Source of the DNA: Bacteroidota bacterium
GTDB lineage: Bacteria > Bacteroidota > Ignavibacteria > Ignavibacteriales > Melioribacteraceae
Direction: 5' to 3'
Assembly (NCBI GenBank): GCA_023397505.1
Contig: JAEWUC010000008.1
Location: 682,001 to 746,000 of the forward strand
Length of the DNA stretch: 64,000 nucleotides
The notes below the pieces were generated by a model. It made no database searches, was not told the DNA's origin, and saw only the letters and a list, made by a program, of their open reading frames with translations. This document shows positions 52,174 to 59,906 of this stretch, piece by piece; position 1 is the stretch's first letter, and each line of letters begins with the position of its first letter. A program made the translations under genes and the position numbers.

Positions 52174-53336
52174 TTGTTTTCTCCGTTAAAAATAACTGTG
52201 AATGTTGTACCTTTATTGGGCATGCTATTAACTCTCATTTTCGCTCTGTTTAAATCTGCAAAACCTTTAACAAGAGCCAGCCCTAAACCAGTTCCTTCGA
52301 ATGGACGTGTATAACTCATATCTTCTTGACTAAAGGGTGTAAAAAGTTTTTGGAGATATTCTTTTGAAATCCCAATACCGCTGTCTTTGATATCTATACA
52401 TACGCTTGAAGATTCTTTATAAAGAATCATCTCGATTTTTCCTTTGTCGGTGTACTTTATCGCATTATCAACAAGGTTAGAAAAGATTTGTGCGATTGAA
52501 TAGTGATCAACGGTAACTAAAGCCTCGCCTTCAATATTGTTGATCAAATTTAATTCGAGATCTTTTTCCTCGGCGTAAGATTGAAATTCGTTATAAATGG
52601 TTTTAATAACAGAATACAGATCAACTTTCTCAAATCTTGTTTCATATTTGCTTGTCTGCAACTGCGACATATTAAGCAGAAGATCGAAAGTTCTGTATAA
52701 GCGTTTACTGTTGTTTTTTATTGATCTTAATATGCCATCATACTCTTCGTGTCCCTCGCGCAATTCATGCTTCAACAAATCCGAATAACCCACAATAACA
52801 TTAAGCGGTGAACGGATCTCATGTGAAATTTGTGCGAGGAATTGTTCTTTTAATTTTTTTGCTTCTTCTGCCCGCGCCAAAGCGTTCTTTAATTCGCGTT
52901 CTTTTATTTTTAAGTCGGTTATGTCTCTGCCGTAAACCTGGCAAACGCCGAATTTGGGAACGCCTGAAATTAAAAATTGGAAATAGCTATCTATGAGAAG
53001 CGTAGTGTAATTAACAGTTTTACCGTTTGTAATAATATCTTGTATGTCGAATGTTTTCATGAATGGAAGAAGAACATCCACTTGTTCGCCGACAAGAACT
53101 CTTGTTGGAAAAATTTTATGGGCGGAATTATTTGCGAGCACCACCTTGCCGTTTAAATCAAATCTAAAAATTGGATCAGGCGATAATTCAGAAAAGAGAG
53201 CCATCAACTCGGCCTGTTGAAGCCGGAGATTTTCCTGTTCCTGTAAATGCTTCTTTCGCATTGGTACGATAACATAACGGTAATAGATAAATGTTACCGC
53301 GAGGATGAAAAGGAGAACAATCAGAGAAAATAACAT
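52155..53336 (-). CDS. Sensor histidine kinase with PAS domain
   Basis: A 393-residue kinase when started at ATG 53336, 5 bases after the stop codon of the six-helix membrane gene; a longer reading frame to 53453 would overlap that gene by 110 bases. One membrane helix (LFSLIVLLFILAVTFIYY), then coiled coil, PAS (LSPDPIFRFDLNGKV), HisKA with HEIRSPLNVIVG, and the ATPase domain with DSGIGI and GTGLGLALVKGF. The sensing part may be the preceding six-helix protein. Coupled to the receiver gene. Confidence 0.88.
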   Translation of the reverse strand: MLFSLIVLLFILAVTFIYYRYVIVPMRKKHLQEQENLRLQQAELMALFSELSPDPIFRFDLNGKVVLANNSAHKIFPTRVLVGEQVDVLLPFMKTFDIQDIITNGKTVNYTTLLIDSYFQFLISGVPKFGVCQVYGRDITDLKIKERELKNALARAEEAKKLKEQFLAQISHEIRSPLNVIVGYSDLLKHELREGHEEYDGILRSIKNNSKRLYRTFDLLLNMSQLQTSKYETRFEKVDLYSVIKTIYNEFQSYAEEKDLELNLINNIEGEALVTVDHYSIAQIFSNLVDNAIKYTDKGKIEMILYKESSSVCIDIKDSGIGISKEYLQKLFTPFSQEDMSYTRPFEGTGLGLALVKGFADLNRAKMRVNSMPNKGTTFTVIFNGENKWGLMR

Positions 53337-53343
53337 CGGATTC

Positions 53344-53925
53344 TCATAGCTGAACCATGAGTCTTTTGTTATTTTCTCTAAAGATTGAAAAGAAGAGTCC
53401 AAACGCGATTTGGGCGATACTTGTAATAAAAAAGAAAGCAGTGGCATCAGCAAAACCGATTAGTATATTAAATAGTTTTAATAGCGTAGTGCTTAAATAA
53501 AACAATAGAACAATTAAAAATAAATTCATTATTCTCGTATCAACGTATGTTACAATAAAATTTTTTAATACAATGAATGTGATTATGAAATAGTTAATAA
53601 TAATTAAACTATAGTAAAAGCTTACTTCCTTTATGAAAATATTAAAAGTTAGAACAACAGTAAAAATTAAAAGTATCGCTATCCTATTTTTTTTTACTAC
53701 CGTATTCTCCAATAGGCTGATAATCATTAAATAAGTAGCTACAGAGTGAATAATTCCGCTTAGATTCTCACGAAAGAGGTATGATACACCCAAGTTTAGG
53801 GCATCTGAAGTTGCAAGTAACAAAAAAAATAAAAAATGTCTACTCCTATACTGGCGGACTGGTGGGAACAGCCAGATAATAAATGATGAAAAAAATAAAA
53901 ATTTTGATAATGTTATTGAGTCCAT
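53344..53925 (-). CDS. Six-helix integral membrane protein, possible sensor partner of the kinase
   Basis: A 193-residue membrane protein of unknown family with six or seven hydrophobic helices (LSKFLFFSSFIIWLFP to AFFFITSIAQIAFGLFFSIF) and short loops; the last part RENNKR is cytoplasmic. The start at 53925 lies 8 bases after the stop of the upstream secreted-protein gene; a longer start at 53955 overlaps that gene. It stops 7 bases before the kinase ATG. It may form the membrane sensor for the kinase. Not recognised by sequence. Confidence 0.65.
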   Translation of the reverse strand: MDSITLSKFLFFSSFIIWLFPPVRQYRSRHFLFFLLLATSDALNLGVSYLFRENLSGIIHSVATYLMIISLLENTVVKKNRIAILLIFTVVLTFNIFIKEVSFYYSLIIINYFIITFIVLKNFIVTYVDTRIMNLFLIVLLFYLSTTLLKLFNILIGFADATAFFFITSIAQIAFGLFFSIFRENNKRLMVQL

Positions 53926-53933
53926 ATAACTAA

Positions 53934-54389
53934 TCAAAAGCAAGTCGGCGGACAAATAGATGACATTTCTAATGTATTGAAATTGTCGCTGACAGTTAAT
54001 ACGCCTGCTCTTACTTCGAGTGTAAATTCCTCCGCGGTTGAATTGTTAACAAATTCCTCAACAACCGTTTTACTAAAAAAATGTGATTTTTCTTCGGCGC
54101 GAAGTGCTGATTTTTCTCTTTTCAAAAGAGATTGTCTTTTTTCGTTAAGAATATATGCACGACTGTTTTTAACAGCAAAATGAACATAATCTTTTGCTTC
54201 GGTAAGCGCTTCTATTAAATCAGCTTTTTTTATTTTAACCGAACCAATTACTTTGCCGAACAATGCATTAGCTTCTTTTTTATTAAATTTTTTCCCGATG
54301 ATTCCATGCTTGCCCTGCGCGTTTACAGAACCAGCAATGAATAAAAATGATAATAATACAAATAACATTGTCGATGTAAACTTTTTCAT
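53934..54389 (-). CDS. Small secreted hypothetical protein, C-terminal CPPTCF
   Basis: A 151-residue exported protein with signal peptide 1-24 (GSVNA-QGK). It is not recognised. It is rich in Lys and Glu in the middle (NEKRQSLLKREKSALRAEEK) and ends with SSICPPTCF, the only two cysteines. First gene of an operon with a membrane protein, kinase and receiver. That position makes a signal or ligand-binding role plausible. The C-terminal Cys pair might form a loop by a disulfide. Function is open. Confidence 0.6.
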   Translation of the reverse strand: MKKFTSTMLFVLLSFLFIAGSVNAQGKHGIIGKKFNKKEANALFGKVIGSVKIKKADLIEALTEAKDYVHFAVKNSRAYILNEKRQSLLKREKSALRAEEKSHFFSKTVVEEFVNNSTAEEFTLEVRAGVLTVSDNFNTLEMSSICPPTCF

Positions 54390-54490
54390 GTTTCACCCCT
54401 AATTTTATTGGATAATTTGTTTTAAACGTCTAAAGTTATTTTTAGACATAATTAATATAAAAACATCTAAAGAAAATTCTAAGAAAAATC

Positions 54491-55528
54491 TCAAAAAAAC
54501 CTACCAGGGATTAAGTTACCGCATTTGGTACATTTCCTGTCATTCAAAGCAAAAAAACGGAGTGAATGCCAATCTCGTTCCATTAAAACATTTTTACAAA
54601 TTGGACAATAAGTTGTTTGTCCTTCTTTGTAATGAACATTTCCTGTGTAGCAGTATTTAATTCCAATATGTTCTGCAATCTCTTTGGCATTTTTGAGTGT
54701 TGTCAACTTTGTTGCCGGTTTATCTAGCATTTTAAAATCCGGATGAAATGCAGTAAAATGAATTGGCACTTCATCGCCCAAGTTTTTTAAAATCCATTCG
54801 CACATTAACTTAATTTCATCGGAAGAATCATTTTCCCCTGGGATTAAAAGTGTGGTGATTTCGAACCAGATATTTGTTTCGTGCTTAAGCCAGATTAAAG
54901 TGTCGAGCACATGTTCAAGATGAGAGAAAGTTAGTTTATGATAGAAACTTTCCGTGAAAGCCTTTAAATCCACATTTACCGCATCAATATATTTGAAAAC
55001 ATCTTTGCGGGCATTTTTATCAATGTAGCCAGCTGTAACCATAACAGAATTTATTTTTTCTTCCCGCGCGATTTTAGAAATATCAATTACATACTCGCCA
55101 AATATTACAGGATCGTTATAAGTAAAAGCTATTGAAGGTGTATTATTTTTTTTTGCGATTGATATTACTTCTTCCGGCAATACTTCGTAGGAATTGATTG
55201 AAACCAATTTAGCTTTGCTTATAGTCCAATTCTGACAGAACTTGCAGCCAAGATTGCAGCCTGCCGTACCGAAACTTAAAATATTCGTGCCTGGGTAAAA
55301 ATGATTAAGCGGTTTTTTTTCGATCGGATCAATTGCAAACCCTGTTGGTCTGCTATATCCGATTGAATAAAGTTTGCCGTCAATATTTTTACGTATAAAA
55401 CAAAAGCCCGATTGTCCTTCGCCGATTGTGCAGTAGCGGGGACAAAGAGTGCATAATATTTTATCGCGGCTTTTGTCTGATGCCTGCCACCATTTTGCAA
55501 GTTTGTATTTTTCAAAATGGTTTTCCAT
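54491..55528 (-). CDS. amrS: AmmeMemoRadiSam-type radical SAM protein
   Basis: A 345-residue radical SAM enzyme. The CxxxCxxC motif is C91, C95, C98 (AGCNLGCKFCQNW). An N-terminal Cys cluster (C26, C29, C33, C43) and a C-terminal Cys cluster (YCPICKNV, CTKCGN) are also typical. The MTAGYIDK and CEWILKNLGDEVPIHFTAF regions fit the AmmeMemoRadiSam family, usually encoded with Memo-like and AMMECR1 proteins. Neither partner is in this window. Function unknown. Ends upstream of a repeat element. Confidence 0.85.
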   Translation of the reverse strand: MENHFEKYKLAKWWQASDKSRDKILCTLCPRYCTIGEGQSGFCFIRKNIDGKLYSIGYSRPTGFAIDPIEKKPLNHFYPGTNILSFGTAGCNLGCKFCQNWTISKAKLVSINSYEVLPEEVISIAKKNNTPSIAFTYNDPVIFGEYVIDISKIAREEKINSVMVTAGYIDKNARKDVFKYIDAVNVDLKAFTESFYHKLTFSHLEHVLDTLIWLKHETNIWFEITTLLIPGENDSSDEIKLMCEWILKNLGDEVPIHFTAFHPDFKMLDKPATKLTTLKNAKEIAEHIGIKYCYTGNVHYKEGQTTYCPICKNVLMERDWHSLRFFALNDRKCTKCGNLIPGRFF

Positions 55529-55557
55529 ACGGCAATCTTTTATTAAGTTAATTCATA

Positions 55558-55612
55558 CTCTTGTTCATTCCTTTAAGAGATCATGGACAAGAGCAAAACT
55601 ATAAACAAGTGC
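55558..55612. repeat. Dispersed intergenic repeat, copy 2
   Basis: CTCTTGTTCAT (55558-55568) and ATGGACAAGAG (55583-55593) pair with one T-G mismatch; the following bases read AACAAGTGCAAAAT. Similar in layout to the elements at 3011 and 59777. Lies in the 98-base gap between the radical SAM gene and pyruvate kinase, without a T-run. Confidence 0.5.
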
Positions 55613-55626
55613 AAAATTTATTTAAA

Positions 55627-57054
55627 TTAAACGGCTTCGAATCTTATCCAATTTTCTCTGCTGTTCCCGGCTTTTGGCCCGCCCTCAGTATAAATTACAA
55701 AATCACCGTGTCCAACAAGATTTTTATCAATCAGCATTATTCGTGCTTGAGTTACCGCTTTGTATTTGTCTGAAATATCAGGTAAAAATATAGATGAAAC
55801 TCCCCACCTCAACGAAAGGAGATTCATTGCGTCGAAGCTGTCGGTTATCGCAATGATTTGAGCTTGAGGTCTGAATTTAGACAGACTTGACGGTGTGTTG
55901 CCGAGACTGGAAAAACCAAGTATAGCTTTGGCTTTAATTTGCCGGCTCATCGTTACAATACTTTTATTCATATAATCGAATAATTTTTCTTGAGTATCCG
56001 TTGGTACTTCAAAATTAAGATCCGGTTCATAATGATATGTTTGTTCAGCTTTTAAAATTATTTCACTCATTAATTCAACAGTGCGGATCGGATATTTTCC
56101 AACTGATGTTTCCGCGCTCAACATTACAACGTCGGTGCCGTCCCAAACCGCGTTTGCAACATCCGATGCTTCGGCCCTTGTGGGAATTGGATTGTTTACC
56201 ATTGATTCAAGCATTTGCGTAGCCGTAATAACAAGTTTGCCCGCTTCATTGCACCTTTTAATAATTTGTTTTTGTATAATCGGCACTTCCTGCGGACCGA
56301 GTTCAACTCCGAGATCTCCGCGTGCAACCATAATTCCGTCGGCGGCTTTAAGTATTTCTTCAAAATTATTTACGGCTTCTTGTTTTTCAATCTTTGCAAT
56401 AATTGGTTTTTTAAAACCCTTCTTTGCAAGCCATTTCTTCAATTCAATTATGTCTTCGGCTTTTCTAACAAAAGAAAGAGCTACATAATCAACCCGGTGT
56501 TTTAATGCGAACTCTAAATTTGTAAAATCTTTTTCGGTGACAGAAGGTGTACTTAAGTTCATGCCGGGGAGATTCATACCTTTTTTAGGTTTTAAAACTC
56601 CACCTTCAATTATTTTGCACACAACCGATTTTCTTTTTTTGTCTGTTATTTGAAGCCGAATTAATCCGTCGTCTATCAAAATAGTTTCGCCCAGCAGCGA
56701 ATCGTCAACAAGCTGCTTGTAGCTTGTACTTATTATTTCTTTTGTCCCAAGAACTTCCTCGGTAGTTAATTCTATTGTATCGCCGGATGCTATATAAATT
56801 TCGGGTTGGCTTAATTCGCCTATCCTAATTTTGGGTCCTTGGAGATCAATGAGAATAGGAATCGGCAATGATTTTCTAACGCAGATTTCGTTAATAACAT
56901 TGAATACATTTTCAAAGTATTCAAAATTGCCGTGTGAAAAATTTAGGCGTAAACCGTTTACTCCTGCTTCAACAAGTGCTTCAAGTTTTTCGCGCTTATC
57001 TGTTGCAGGGCCAATTGTTGCAAGTATTTTTGTTTTTGCTAATAATGTGCTCAC
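55627..57054 (-). CDS. pyk: Pyruvate kinase
   Basis: A 475-residue glycolytic enzyme converting phosphoenolpyruvate and ADP to pyruvate and ATP. The catalytic motif IIAKIEKQEAV and MVARGDLGVEL are present. NFSHGNFEYF, PKIRIGEL and MLESMVNNPIPTRAEASDVANAV are all family hallmarks. Start is GTG at 57054, overlapping the upstream Lon-like gene's stop by 4 bases (GTGA), so the two are translationally coupled. Expected length for the family (about 470-480). Confidence 0.97.
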   Translation of the reverse strand: MSTLLAKTKILATIGPATDKREKLEALVEAGVNGLRLNFSHGNFEYFENVFNVINEICVRKSLPIPILIDLQGPKIRIGELSQPEIYIASGDTIELTTEEVLGTKEIISTSYKQLVDDSLLGETILIDDGLIRLQITDKKRKSVVCKIIEGGVLKPKKGMNLPGMNLSTPSVTEKDFTNLEFALKHRVDYVALSFVRKAEDIIELKKWLAKKGFKKPIIAKIEKQEAVNNFEEILKAADGIMVARGDLGVELGPQEVPIIQKQIIKRCNEAGKLVITATQMLESMVNNPIPTRAEASDVANAVWDGTDVVMLSAETSVGKYPIRTVELMSEIILKAEQTYHYEPDLNFEVPTDTQEKLFDYMNKSIVTMSRQIKAKAILGFSSLGNTPSSLSKFRPQAQIIAITDSFDAMNLLSLRWGVSSIFLPDISDKYKAVTQARIMLIDKNLVGHGDFVIYTEGGPKAGNSRENWIRFEAV

Positions 57055-59543
57055 TTCTTTTTTCTTCCTTTAGTTTTTAATTCTATGTTACTTTCTTTTG
57101 AATTGTTATTGTTTTTTTTCGGCGGCTCCGGTTTAATTCTTTTTCTCATGGATAAAAGTTCTTTTTCCACTTCGCCGAAAACAGTATTTGGCAGATGCTT
57201 TCCATTCTTTAAAATTTTTCCCGCGGATACTCCTGTTAATATTTCAATCGCTTCTTCAACAGAGGATACCGAATAAATATGAAATTTCTTTTCTTCGACG
57301 GATTTTATGACATCATTCTTGAGCATAAGATCTTTTACATTTTGCGAAGGAATTATAACTCCATTTTTTCCGTTCAGACCCTTTGTTTTGCAAACATCAA
57401 AAAAACCTTCAATTTTTTCGTTTACACCACCGATAGGTTGAATCTCACCCTTTTGATTTACCGATCCTGTAATTGCGATCGATTGCTTAATTGGTATTCC
57501 TGAAAGCGCCGAGAGCAAAGCACATATTTCCGTTATGGAAGCACTGTCACCGTCAACCATTCCGTATCCTTGTTCAAATACTATGCTTGCGTTAAAAGTC
57601 AGCGGAATTTTTTTACCGAACTTTTCTCTAAAATATCCGGCAATAATTAACATGCCTTTGTTATGAGAACTGCCGCTTAAGCCGGCTTCGCGTTCCACAT
57701 TAATAATGCTTCCGTTTCCAAGTGCAACGGCCGCGGTTATTCTAGAAGGTTTTCCAAATGAATGGTGCCCGCTTTCGTAAACAGCCAAACCGTTTATTGT
57801 GCCAATACGTGCACCTTCAGTATCTATTAATATGGTACCATCTTCAATCATACCTGAAAGTTTGGATTCATACAAACCGTGTCTTTCTTTGGAAGCGTCA
57901 TAAGCTCGGTCAACGTGATGGGCAGAAACCATTTTTAGTTTTTCATCTTGAGCCCAAAAAGAAGATTCGCGCGTAATATCGGCAATATATGCAAACCTTG
58001 TTGTTAATTTATTTTTTTCCCCCGCATAGCGCGCACCGTACTCAATTAGTTTTGCTATTGCAGACGCGTCGAATTCAAGAAGTTTTTCGCTTTCAATTAA
58101 TTTTTTAATGACCCGCGCATATTCGGTTAGGGCAAGTTCTGTGCGGGGCATTTCGTAATCAAAATCAGCTTTAATTTTGAAAATTTTATTGAAATCGTCT
58201 TCGTAGTTTGAAAGCAGGGAATAAACATAATTGTTGCCGATTAAAATTACTTTGGCTTCGATGTCAATCGGGCCGGGTTTTAAAATGCTCGGTGAAAACT
58301 GGTAAAGATTCGCGATATCCTGAATTTCAAGTTTGCCGTGGAGTAAAACTCTCTTTAAGGATTTCCAAACTCCGGGTTCGCTGAAAGCATCAAGAGCATT
58401 TATCACAATAAACCCGCCGTTGGCACGCAGTAGTGAACCTGCTTTTATTCGCGTGAAGTCCGCATACCATCCGCCGCGTCCGTCCATAATTTTTTCAATT
58501 GTTCCAAAAAGGTTCGAGTACGTCGGGGTATTTTCTACAATGATGGGGCATTGCTTTGTGTGCGAGTTATCAAGAATAATATTTACTTCGTATTCTTTTA
58601 AATAATCAATTACAATTCCACCATCTGTTTCTTCCCGCAAAGGTTTTTGTCCCTTAAATACATCAAGGTTCTGAATTATATTCTCTACAACCTGATCGAG
58701 ATATAATTTTACATTTTTGATTTTATATTTTTTCTTCAGTTCTTCAAGTATGACAGTAACAATAATTGTAACAGAATCGGTTTCGAGTGTTGTAACTTTT
58801 TCCTGGAATTCCTGTGTTAGCTTTAAGCTTTCCTTAAAAACTTGTTGAAGTTCTTCCTGATAAGATGTGTACTTGCTAATTATATCTTTGAATTGCTCCC
58901 TAGAAATTTTTTCATCTTTGATGTAATCCTGTAATTGTTGAATAAAAACCGGCTGCTTATCAACAACTGCTAAAATTTCCGGGCGAACCATTTCGCCCAT
59001 TTTTACTTCACCGAGTGTAAAATTGTCTTTCTTTAATTTTTCTTCGAAGCCGAACATTATTGTTTGCTGCTTCTTTCCATAATCTGAAAGTATTTGTTTT
59101 TTTTGCGAAACAAAGGGCTCGGCAGATAACAACTGGGGTATTTTTTCCTGTAATATTTTTATTGTGCGCTGAAGATCACGTTTAAATTTTTTGGCTTGTC
59201 CGGCGGGTAGTTGAAGCAGAAGCGGACGATCTTCGTCCTTGAAATTATTTACATAGGCATAATCGAAAAGCTGGTTTGAGCAATCCGGTGCTATCGATTC
59301 CAACATCTGTTTAATAGTTGTAAATTTGCCGGTGCCGGATAAACCGGTTATGAAAATGTTATAGCCCGGACTTTTTAATTCAACGCCCACTTTAAGTGCT
59401 TTAAGCGCTCTATCCTGTCCGACAATTCCTTCAATAGGTTTTATCTTTTCCGAGCTTTCGAAATCGAAAACATCAGTTTCGCAAGTCCATTTTAAATCTT
59501 CAGGTTTTAATTCTTTCGGCTGCCGCGCTTTTAGAAGAGCCAT
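57051..59543 (-). CDS. Lon-like ATP-dependent protease (AAA_32 family)
   Basis: An 830-residue protease. Walker A is GLSGTGK (67-73). The long helical middle (about 110-300) is the AAA_32-type insert. The C-terminal Lon protease domain (about 560-770) carries the catalytic dyad Ser667 (DGDSAS) and Lys710 (GVNEK), 43 residues apart as in Lon. The C-terminal tail is rich in Lys and Asn. It resembles the Lon-related putative protease family rather than LonA. Start is ATG at 59543. It is co-transcribed with pyk. Confidence 0.92.
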   Translation of the reverse strand: MALLKARQPKELKPEDLKWTCETDVFDFESSEKIKPIEGIVGQDRALKALKVGVELKSPGYNIFITGLSGTGKFTTIKQMLESIAPDCSNQLFDYAYVNNFKDEDRPLLLQLPAGQAKKFKRDLQRTIKILQEKIPQLLSAEPFVSQKKQILSDYGKKQQTIMFGFEEKLKKDNFTLGEVKMGEMVRPEILAVVDKQPVFIQQLQDYIKDEKISREQFKDIISKYTSYQEELQQVFKESLKLTQEFQEKVTTLETDSVTIIVTVILEELKKKYKIKNVKLYLDQVVENIIQNLDVFKGQKPLREETDGGIVIDYLKEYEVNIILDNSHTKQCPIIVENTPTYSNLFGTIEKIMDGRGGWYADFTRIKAGSLLRANGGFIVINALDAFSEPGVWKSLKRVLLHGKLEIQDIANLYQFSPSILKPGPIDIEAKVILIGNNYVYSLLSNYEDDFNKIFKIKADFDYEMPRTELALTEYARVIKKLIESEKLLEFDASAIAKLIEYGARYAGEKNKLTTRFAYIADITRESSFWAQDEKLKMVSAHHVDRAYDASKERHGLYESKLSGMIEDGTILIDTEGARIGTINGLAVYESGHHSFGKPSRITAAVALGNGSIINVEREAGLSGSSHNKGMLIIAGYFREKFGKKIPLTFNASIVFEQGYGMVDGDSASITEICALLSALSGIPIKQSIAITGSVNQKGEIQPIGGVNEKIEGFFDVCKTKGLNGKNGVIIPSQNVKDLMLKNDVIKSVEEKKFHIYSVSSVEEAIEILTGVSAGKILKNGKHLPNTVFGEVEKELLSMRKRIKPEPPKKNNNNSKESNIELKTKGRKKK

Positions 59544-59906
59544 TATAAATTTTCCTAATTATTAGATTATTATTGCTTAAAAATAAAATAAAATTAGCAA
59601 AGAAGTTGGGAACATCTAATTATCAAATATTAATTCTGTATTACCTTTCGTAAATTGAATTAAAACCTAGTAATTTTATATACAGGTTTTATTGATTAAA
59701 CTTCTTCCGTGCGATAATCGACGGGAAGATGTGTGTTTATTTTAAAAACAACAAGTTCAATTGATCTTAATTATCATGCTCTTGTTCTTGCTCTGTTTTT
59801 CTTTAAGACATTTGATGGATATGAATAAGATTAAGAACAAGATCAGGAATAAGATCAAGAACAAGAAATAATAGCTGTAATCATTCTACATATTCAAATT
59901 GGATTT
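59544..59906. other. 363-base divergent intergenic region
   Basis: Separates the Lon-like gene (minus) and mfd (plus). It is AT-rich and holds a hairpin at 59701-59730 (TCTTCCGT with ACGGGAAGA, one bulge) and the repeat at 59777-59865. The mfd and Lon-like promoters must lie here but no clear consensus was found. No plausible protein-coding ORF is seen. Confidence 0.6.
59777..59865. repeat. Dispersed intergenic repeat, copy 3
   Basis: CTTGTTCTTG (59781-59790) pairs perfectly with CAAGAACAAG (59856-59865); between and around them are purine tracts with AAGATTAAGAACAAGATC and AAGATCAAGAACAAG. Shares the 6-base-unit texture with the elements at 3011 and 55558. It ends 41 bases before the mfd start. 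Confidence 0.55.

Noticed and set aside
53344..54389. True agr-type quorum-sensing locus
   Set aside because: The secreted protein is 151 residues without an AgrD-like leader, the membrane protein shows no AgrB catalytic motif, and the regulator lacks a LytTR domain.
59544..59906. tRNA or small RNA gene in the divergent gap
   Set aside because: No cloverleaf, CCA or T-loop consensus; only hairpins and repeats are seen.
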